A stretch of 64,000 nucleotides of DNA from Lysinibacillus sp. BPa_S21 (GTDB lineage: Bacteria > Bacillota > Bacilli > Bacillales_A > Planococcaceae): assembly GCF_023337795.1 (NCBI RefSeq), contig NZ_JALIRS010000008.1, positions 62,001-126,000 of the forward strand. The letters run 5' to 3'. Positions 58,327-64,000 of the stretch are shown one piece after another. Made by a program: the position numbers and the translations under genes. How positions within the stretch are numbered: position 1 is the stretch's first letter; every line of letters starts with the position of its first letter. Below the pieces are notes generated by a model that was not told where the DNA came from, ran no database searches, and saw only the letters and a program-made list of their open reading frames with translations.

Positions 58327-59747
58327 AAGTGTTTTTAGATTTTTGTATGTGGTTCTTTGGTGGAGCTATTCTGTTTTATATGTTATTTGTTATTGTTTCA
58401 TATTGCACAATGTTTGTAATTGCTATGCTTGTTATGCGAAAACGCTATAAATTAGATCCGTCAGAGTATGATGACGCACATATAGATGCTTTCTACTCAA
58501 AACCAGTATCCTTATTAGTCCCTGCTTACAATGAAGAGGTTGGAGTTGTAGATACAGTCTATTCATTGTTAAATTTACGCTATCCGCAAACGGAAATTAT
58601 CATTATTAACGATGGTTCTACTGACACTACACTGCAAACTGTCATTGAGCATTTCCGGATGAAGCCTGTTGATAAAATTGTTCGTACAAATATCCCTACA
58701 AAAGAAGTTAGACAAATCTATGAATCTGAAATTTATCAAAATTGTATTTTAGTAGATAAAGAAAATGGCGGTAAGGCGGATGCCTTAAATGTAGGTATTA
58801 ATGTTTCTCAGTATCCTTATTTTTGTTCAATTGATGGGGATTCAATCTTAGATGAAAAATCATTACTTCGTGTGATGAAACCAATTATTTTATCTGATGG
58901 TGAAGTGATTGCGGCAGGGGGAAATATTCGAATTGCCAATGGAGCAAAAATGCAGCTTGGTTCCGTTACTGAATCACGCCTATCAAATAATTATTTAGTC
59001 ATTATGCAAGTAATAGAATATGTAAGAGCCTTTTTAATGGGGCGAATCGCTTTAAGTAAATTCAATCTTGTGCTTATCATTTCGGGTGCATTTAGTGTCT
59101 TTTCGAAAGAATGGGCTGTGGAAGCAGGCGGTTATTCCACGAATATTATTGGAGAAGACATGGAGCTTGTCGTAAATATTCACCGTTTGATAAGAAAGAA
59201 GAAAGAAAAGAAACGTATTGAATTCGTTCCAGATCCTGTGTGTTGGACTGAAGCACCTCAAACATTGGGGGTCTTACGAAATCAACGTAGACGTTGGCAC
59301 CAAGGGTTATTTGAAAGCCTTTGGAAACACAAAACGATGACGTTTAACCCCAAATATGGCTTGATAGGTTTTATTGCATTTCCTTATTTTTGGCTAGTGG
59401 AATGTCTGGGGCCAATTGTTGAGCTAGCTGGTTATATTTATATAGTTGTAGCATTTTTCTTAGGGAAAATTTATTATGAGGTAGCTTTCATGCTGTTACT
59501 GCTTTTCGTTATTTATGGTGTTATTTTTTCAATTGCTTCTATATTATTCGAGGCATGGACCTTGAATAATTATCCGAAGAAAAGAGAGCTACTAAGAATG
59601 GTTCTTTTATCATTTACGGAAATCTTTTGGTATCGACCACTCACTCTTTTCTGGCGCTGTGAGGGATTAATTCGATTTGTGCTAGGAAAAAGCGATTGGG
59701 GCAATATGAAGCGTGCCGGCATCGCTGAAAAGGAGGAGAGTGTATGA
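58323..59747 (+). CDS. Processive family-2 glycosyltransferase
   Basis: This 474-residue membrane GT2 resembles PgaC/hyaluronan-synthase-type polymerases. An N-terminal membrane segment is followed by SLLVPAYNEEVGVVDTVYSL, IIIINDGSTDTTLQT, ENGGKADALNVGIN, CSIDGDSILDEKSLL, the acceptor motif GEDMELVVNIHR and QRRRWHQGLFESLWKH (Q-x-x-R-W). Three or four C-terminal membrane helices follow, forming the export channel. A single enzyme may therefore both polymerise and extrude a homopolymer. It overlaps both neighbours by 4 bases. The polymer is unknown. Confidence 0.92.
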   Translation: MKVFLDFCMWFFGGAILFYMLFVIVSYCTMFVIAMLVMRKRYKLDPSEYDDAHIDAFYSKPVSLLVPAYNEEVGVVDTVYSLLNLRYPQTEIIIINDGSTDTTLQTVIEHFRMKPVDKIVRTNIPTKEVRQIYESEIYQNCILVDKENGGKADALNVGINVSQYPYFCSIDGDSILDEKSLLRVMKPIILSDGEVIAAGGNIRIANGAKMQLGSVTESRLSNNYLVIMQVIEYVRAFLMGRIALSKFNLVLIISGAFSVFSKEWAVEAGGYSTNIIGEDMELVVNIHRLIRKKKEKKRIEFVPDPVCWTEAPQTLGVLRNQRRRWHQGLFESLWKHKTMTFNPKYGLIGFIAFPYFWLVECLGPIVELAGYIYIVVAFFLGKIYYEVAFMLLLLFVIYGVIFSIASILFEAWTLNNYPKKRELLRMVLLSFTEIFWYRPLTLFWRCEGLIRFVLGKSDWGNMKRAGIAEKEESV

Positions 59748-62700
59748 AGCGAATATATATAGGGATTATAGTCGTTCTAATTCTATTTATCACACCTGTA
59801 GCATGGTGGTATTTAAGCGATGAAAAACCGTTGAACGTTGCCATTCTAGATAAAACAGTTCCGAATGAAACATATCGAGAGCATTTAGGTGTGAACTGGT
59901 TTTTAAACCATTATAAATATACGATCGATAATCGTCCGTATGATGTACAAAAGAATTACTACGGTACGATTCCAAATGATAAAACGAAAAAAGTATCAGA
60001 AAAAAAGTTTCCGACTGACTATAGTAATTATGATGTTATTTATTTGGCAGATACGTATGGTGTTTATAAGGATGATTTAAATGGAGGAAAGCGTCTAGGT
60101 AAACGCTCAGAAAAGATTGTCGGCGGCTTGGAAATGAACGAATGGCAGTCTATAGTAGCACGTTTAGCAAGCAACAAAAAAAGTATGCTAATCGCTGAAT
60201 ACAATACATTTGCATCACCAACTTCAGAGGCTGTTAGAAAAGAGCTACAAGATTATTTAGGGATTTCATGGTCAGGATGGATTGGGCGTTATTTTGATGA
60301 ACTTGATTATCATAAAAATTCAGAAATTCCACAATGGGTTGTAGATGAACATGGTGATAATTGGCCATATAAAGGCGGTGGCTTTCTTCTATTTAATGAA
60401 ATTACAGAAAAGCTGATTGTGCTAGAAATGGACAAGCATGTTAAAACAGAAGGCATTCAGGTGCAATTTACTGAAGAAGGGGAAAAGTTCTTTAATACCT
60501 CTGCTCGTTCGAAATATGACTATTGGTTTGATATTATCACGCCTAAATATGCGGAGGATGCGCTCGCTAATTATGAATGGGACCTAACAAAAGATGGGGA
60601 AAAACTATTAAAGGACAATGATATTCCACAGCAATTCGCTGCGATCGTTTCACAGGATAAACGCTACACGACAAGCTATTATTTTGCGGGAGATTTCAAC
60701 GATATATCACGTGTTCCGAACCTTTACAAAATAAAGGGATTACCGACCATTTATAAATACGCTGAGAAGTATGCCGATAGCTCATTTTACTGGTCGATTT
60801 ATATACCAGTTATGCATAAAATCTTTGAAACGTTTGAGCAAAAAGAGGTTAAAGAAACTGTTAATCATGAAAAATTAAATTATAATGCACGGATTAAAGG
60901 CGAATCATTTGAAGTTTTACGAGATGGAAAATGGGAGCCATTAGTCTTTAAGGGCGTTAATATCGGTATGGGGAAACCGGGAGCATTCCCTGGCGAGGCC
61001 GCTATTACGGAAGAAGAGTACTATCGATGGTTCCGTCAAATTGCTGAGATGAATGCCAATACGATTCGCGTTTACACCTTACATCCACCAGGTTTTTATC
61101 GGGCACTTGCTAAATACAATGAGGAAAACCCAGATAAACCGTTGTATGTATTGCATGGTGTGTGGATTAATGAGGAAGGCTTGGCGGAATCACTAGATGC
61201 TTACGATGATGCTACCTTAAAGGACTTTCAAGCTGAAATGAAGCGCATGGTAGACGTTATCCATGGTAATACTTATGTCAAGCCTGTAACAGGACATGCC
61301 TCAGGATTATATGATGTCGATGTGTCAAAATATATTATTGGCTGGGTGTTAGGCATCGAATGGTATCCACATATGGTTGTCGGTACAAATGAAAAACACG
61401 CTAATATAGGCGAATACAATGGGACGTATTTTGAAACGAAAAATGCTGCACCATTTGAGCATTGGTTAGCAGAGCAAATGGATCTAATTACTAAATATGA
61501 GAAGGACAAATATAACTGGCTCCGTCCAATGAGTTTCACAAACTGGGTAACAACCGACTTACTAGACCATCCATCTGAGCCTTCTCAGGATGAAGATTTA
61601 GTAGGCGTTAATCCAAATGTTATTTATACAAAGGGTGAGATGAAGACACCGGGACAATTTGCTTCCTATCATGTGTATCCATATTACCCTGACTTCTTTA
61701 ACTTTGATCAAAAATATTTAAATTATAAAGATTTCCGGGGCAATAAAAATAGTTATGCTGGATATTTAAAAGACTTACATGAAGCTCATCATATGCCTGT
61801 TCTTATTGCGGAATTTGGAATCCCAGCAGCCCGTGGTATGACACATGAAAATGTTTACGGCTGGAATCAGGGACATATGTCAGAACAGCAGCAGGGTGAA
61901 ACACTTCAACATTTGTATGAAGATATTATGCATGAGGGCTTGCTAGGAGGTCTTGTCTTTACATGGCAAGACGAGTGGTTTAAGCGAACATGGAATACGA
62001 TGGATTATGATGATCCAAATCGTCGACCATTTTGGTCCAATGCCCAAACGAATGAACAGCAATTTGGCGTACTAAGCTTTGATCGATTTAAAGTAAAGGT
62101 AGATGGCGATACAAAGGAATGGAAAGGTACACAAATGTACAATACCTCACCTTCTGACGCAACAGATTTTGCTGTCGATTATGATGAAAGATATTTGTAT
62201 TTCAAATTAAAAAGTGATGTTTTAAAAACAGCTTCACCTCGTATTTTACTTGATGTAGTACCAAATCAAGGAAATACTTCGGCAACATCCATAAAAGATA
62301 TGACGTTTTCAAATGGTGTAGATTTCATGGTGGAATTAAATAAAAATGGGGACTCTCGCGTTGTCATAGATGAATACTATGATTTCTATGATTATTTTTA
62401 CGGTCATAATTTAAAGATGATTCCTCCTCGAATGGCAGCTATCACAAAAAATAGTGGTAAATTTGCACCGATTAATTATGTATTAAATAAACAGCTATAC
62501 TTACCAGAGCAAAAGATTACTACCGATTTTAGTTATTATGAAACAGGAAAGCTCCTTCAAGGGAATGCCAATCCAAAAGCAAAAGATTATAATTCATTAG
62601 TAGACTATACGTGGACGGATGATAATGTGATTGAGCTACGGATTCCTTGGCTACTGATTCAAGCAAAAGATCCAAGCCAGCGTGAGTTTATGGGCGATTT

Positions 62701-62923
62701 ATATAAAGATGGAGAGACCGCTTCTACGAAAGTCGATAATATTTATCTTGGTGCTGTCTTTGTAGACAAGGATGGTAAGGTAGTGAAATCTTTACCAGAG
62801 ACAAAAGATCATGTCTTGCCAGCACTCTCGGCTTATTCTTGGGACAAATGGCAAGCGCCTAAGTATGAAGAGCGTTTAAAACAATCATATTATATTTTAC
62901 AAAAATTATTTAAAGAGTATTAA
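59744..62923 (+). CDS. Large extracytoplasmic glycoside-hydrolase-like protein of the polysaccharide operon
   Basis: This 1059-residue protein has one N-terminal membrane anchor (IYIGIIVVLILFITPVAWWY). Three regions follow. Residues 25-370 are unassigned, with NVAILDKTVPNETYREHLGV. Residues 380-800 form a TIM-barrel-like domain with FKGVNIGMGKPGAFPGEAAI, GIEWYPH (Glu539) and VLIAEFGIPAARG (Glu690), the two glutamates placed as in clan GH-A retaining glycosidases. Residues 830-1059 are beta-rich and look like a CBM9-type carbohydrate-binding module (FAVDYDERYLYFKLKSDV). It probably trims or transfers the polymer made by the adjacent GT2. It overlaps that gene by 4 bases. Confidence 0.78.
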   Translation: MKRIYIGIIVVLILFITPVAWWYLSDEKPLNVAILDKTVPNETYREHLGVNWFLNHYKYTIDNRPYDVQKNYYGTIPNDKTKKVSEKKFPTDYSNYDVIYLADTYGVYKDDLNGGKRLGKRSEKIVGGLEMNEWQSIVARLASNKKSMLIAEYNTFASPTSEAVRKELQDYLGISWSGWIGRYFDELDYHKNSEIPQWVVDEHGDNWPYKGGGFLLFNEITEKLIVLEMDKHVKTEGIQVQFTEEGEKFFNTSARSKYDYWFDIITPKYAEDALANYEWDLTKDGEKLLKDNDIPQQFAAIVSQDKRYTTSYYFAGDFNDISRVPNLYKIKGLPTIYKYAEKYADSSFYWSIYIPVMHKIFETFEQKEVKETVNHEKLNYNARIKGESFEVLRDGKWEPLVFKGVNIGMGKPGAFPGEAAITEEEYYRWFRQIAEMNANTIRVYTLHPPGFYRALAKYNEENPDKPLYVLHGVWINEEGLAESLDAYDDATLKDFQAEMKRMVDVIHGNTYVKPVTGHASGLYDVDVSKYIIGWVLGIEWYPHMVVGTNEKHANIGEYNGTYFETKNAAPFEHWLAEQMDLITKYEKDKYNWLRPMSFTNWVTTDLLDHPSEPSQDEDLVGVNPNVIYTKGEMKTPGQFASYHVYPYYPDFFNFDQKYLNYKDFRGNKNSYAGYLKDLHEAHHMPVLIAEFGIPAARGMTHENVYGWNQGHMSEQQQGETLQHLYEDIMHEGLLGGLVFTWQDEWFKRTWNTMDYDDPNRRPFWSNAQTNEQQFGVLSFDRFKVKVDGDTKEWKGTQMYNTSPSDATDFAVDYDERYLYFKLKSDVLKTASPRILLDVVPNQGNTSATSIKDMTFSNGVDFMVELNKNGDSRVVIDEYYDFYDYFYGHNLKMIPPRMAAITKNSGKFAPINYVLNKQLYLPEQKITTDFSYYETGKLLQGNANPKAKDYNSLVDYTWTDDNVIELRIPWLLIQAKDPSQREFMGDLYKDGETASTKVDNIYLGAVFVDKDGKVVKSLPETKDHVLPALSAYSWDKWQAPKYEERLKQSYYILQKLFKEY

Positions 62924-62928
62924 TGGAA

Positions 62929-62967
62929 GCTTAGGATAGACGAATTTGTCTATTCTAAGTTTTTTTA
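62929..62967 (+). terminator. Terminator of the second polysaccharide operon
   Basis: CTTAGGATAGAC pairs with GTCTATTCTAAG with one G-T pair around GAATTT and is followed by seven T residues, directly after the stop. Confidence 0.82.
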
Positions 62968-63101
62968 TTACTTGATAGAAAATAAAGAAGAGTTTTGCAA
63001 TTCCGACTATTAATAGAACTGTATATTCTCTCGATTGTTTATGGTAAATTACTAATAATACATTCGAGAAAGACACTTGTTTTTTTAAGGAGGACAATAT
63101 C

Positions 63102-64000
63102 GTGAAGTTTAAATTTGGTTTATTGGCAAAAATTATTGTCGCAATTTTGCTAGCGGTAATACTTGGAAGCTTTATGCCAGAGCCATTTGTGCGTATATTT
63201 GCAACATTTAATGGCTTATTCGGTAATTTTTTAAATTTTGTTGTACCACTTATTATTATTGCATTTATTGCTCCGGGCATTGCCCAGCTTGGGAAAGGCT
63301 CCGGGAAATTATTAGGCTTGGCAACATTCTTTGCCTACTTCTCCACAATCATTGCAGGAATATTCGCTTTTTTGGTAGCACGAAATGTGTTGCCCAATTT
63401 CATATCAAATGGTGCTATGGAAAGCATGAAAAACCCAGAGGAATTTTTAGCACAGGCATTCTTTAAAGTTGAAATGCCTCCATTAATGGGTGTTATGTCA
63501 GCATTAATTTTTGCATTTATCGTAGGGATTGGTATGACAGCCATTCAAAGCGATGTTATGAAACGCGGTTTTGAAGAATTTAATGTAATTATTGAAAAGT
63601 TAATTTCATTTGTGATTATTCCACTTTTACCATTTCATATTTTCGGGATTTTCTTGAATATGACATATGGAGGACAAGTAGCAAAAATATTATCTGTCTT
63701 CGCAATTGTCTTCGCACTTATAATTGTGATGCACTGGGTAATTTTGCTAGTTCAATACACTACTGCGGGAACTTTAAATAAGAAAAATCCACTTATGTTA
63801 CTTCGAACTATGCTACCTGCGTATTTTACAGCATTAGGCACACAATCTTCAGCTGCAGCTATTCCAGTTACATTGCGACAATCGCAAAAAACGGGTGCTT
63901 CAGAAAAAGTAACGAATTTTACAATCCCTCTGTTTGCAACTATTCATTTATCAGGTAGTACGATTACAATCGTAACTTGTTCTTTAGGTGTTATGTTGAT
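63102..64000 (+). CDS. Dicarboxylate/amino acid:cation symporter (3' end outside window)
   Basis: This is a DAACS-family carrier that imports dicarboxylates or acidic amino acids with Na+ or H+. The start is GTG 63102 behind AAGGAGGAC. The frame stays open to the window edge (299 codons); a full member has about 400. Visible are KFGLLAKIIVAILLAVILGS, NFLNFVVPLIIIAFIAPGIA, and the conserved serine-rich re-entrant loop ALGTQSSAAAIPVTLRQSQK. The next conserved segment, VTNFTIPLFATIHLSGSTIT, is also present. Na+-coupled members usually carry NMDGT near there, which reads HLSGS here, so the ion or substrate may differ. Confidence 0.9.
   Translation, partial: MKFKFGLLAKIIVAILLAVILGSFMPEPFVRIFATFNGLFGNFLNFVVPLIIIAFIAPGIAQLGKGSGKLLGLATFFAYFSTIIAGIFAFLVARNVLPNFISNGAMESMKNPEEFLAQAFFKVEMPPLMGVMSALIFAFIVGIGMTAIQSDVMKRGFEEFNVIIEKLISFVIIPLLPFHIFGIFLNMTYGGQVAKILSVFAIVFALIIVMHWVILLVQYTTAGTLNKKNPLMLLRTMLPAYFTALGTQSSAAAIPVTLRQSQKTGASEKVTNFTIPLFATIHLSGSTITIVTCSLGVML

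Noticed and set aside
1-64000. CRISPR arrays, rRNA and tRNA genes
   Set aside because: No spaced direct repeats of CRISPR type, no rRNA-like stretch and no cloverleaf with a T-arm GGTTCGA-type signature was found on reading; a tRNA scan could not be run.

Overview
The window looks like the chromosome of a low-GC, spore-forming member of the Bacillales, most probably Lysinibacillus or a close relative. The evidence is AT-rich DNA with strong AGGAGG-type ribosome sites, a three-SLH-domain surface protein, a CwlJ spore-cortex hydrolase, an S-box (SAM) riboswitch in front of metNPQ, a SigO/RsoA-like split sigma factor, and a gene order (fadN-fadA-fadE, yusI-like, gcvH, toprim yusF-like, yusE-like thioredoxin, metNPQ) that matches Bacillus. 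No rRNA, tRNA or CRISPR array was seen.

Layout. 1-6.9 kb: a colinear catabolic cluster with a TRAP uptake system (dctP is cut by the window edge, then dctQ and dctM), a short-chain dehydrogenase, a PPC/DUF296 protein, an acyl-CoA ligase, an SCP-x-type thiolase and its DUF35 partner. It probably imports an organic acid, activates it to a CoA ester and degrades it. 7.2-9.1 kb: an EamA exporter, an omega-RNA-like scar and a wrecked IS21 transposase. 9.3-14.8 kb: an accessory island of nuclease-like genes (two PD-(D/E)xK proteins, an EVE-like/DUF3883 protein broken inside a GAAGCA repeat, and an Mrr stub). It is the best candidate for a restriction or defence system, although several members are frameshifted. 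14.8-16.7 kb: a MarR regulator and an MFS exporter, with near-identical palindromes at both promoters. 17-21.3 kb: a DUF-type protein, cwlJ, and a divergent vitamin B6 pair (ECF S component and pyridoxamine kinase).

21.4-25.2 kb: a TetR regulator, kynureninase and an amino-acid permease; kynU and the permease share a palindrome over the -35 box. 25.5-31 kb: small housekeeping genes, an IS607-type element with intact tnpB, decayed tnpA and an omega-RNA region, then yvrJ, a sigO-like gene and an rsoA-like gene. 31-36 kb: 3-hydroxyacyl-CoA dehydrogenase, SLH protein, ZIP transporter, NUMOD4 protein and OsmC. 36.2-40.9 kb: a first exopolysaccharide locus (sugar transferase, decayed GT4, two FemAB/GNAT-like proteins, polysaccharide deacetylase). 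41.4-45 kb: a ureohydrolase-family enzyme, a 5'-3' exonuclease, a C39-like protease and a thioredoxin.

45.2-50.7 kb: the fadNAE beta-oxidation operon behind a FadR-type box. 51.3-56 kb: yusI-like, gcvH, toprim, thioredoxin and the SAM-regulated methionine importer. 56.4-62.9 kb: a second polysaccharide operon (pseudo-receiver protein, HEAT protein, processive GT2, and a 1059-residue envelope glycosidase-like protein). From 63.1 kb to the edge: a truncated dicarboxylate/cation symporter.

Between genes lie several repeat families: 21-bp-periodic tandem arrays at two sites, GTTGATTTCCG fold-back elements at three sites, and a CAATTATGCC-GA-GGCATAATTG palindrome upstream of three genes. All family names come from reading the translated sequence; no database search was possible.
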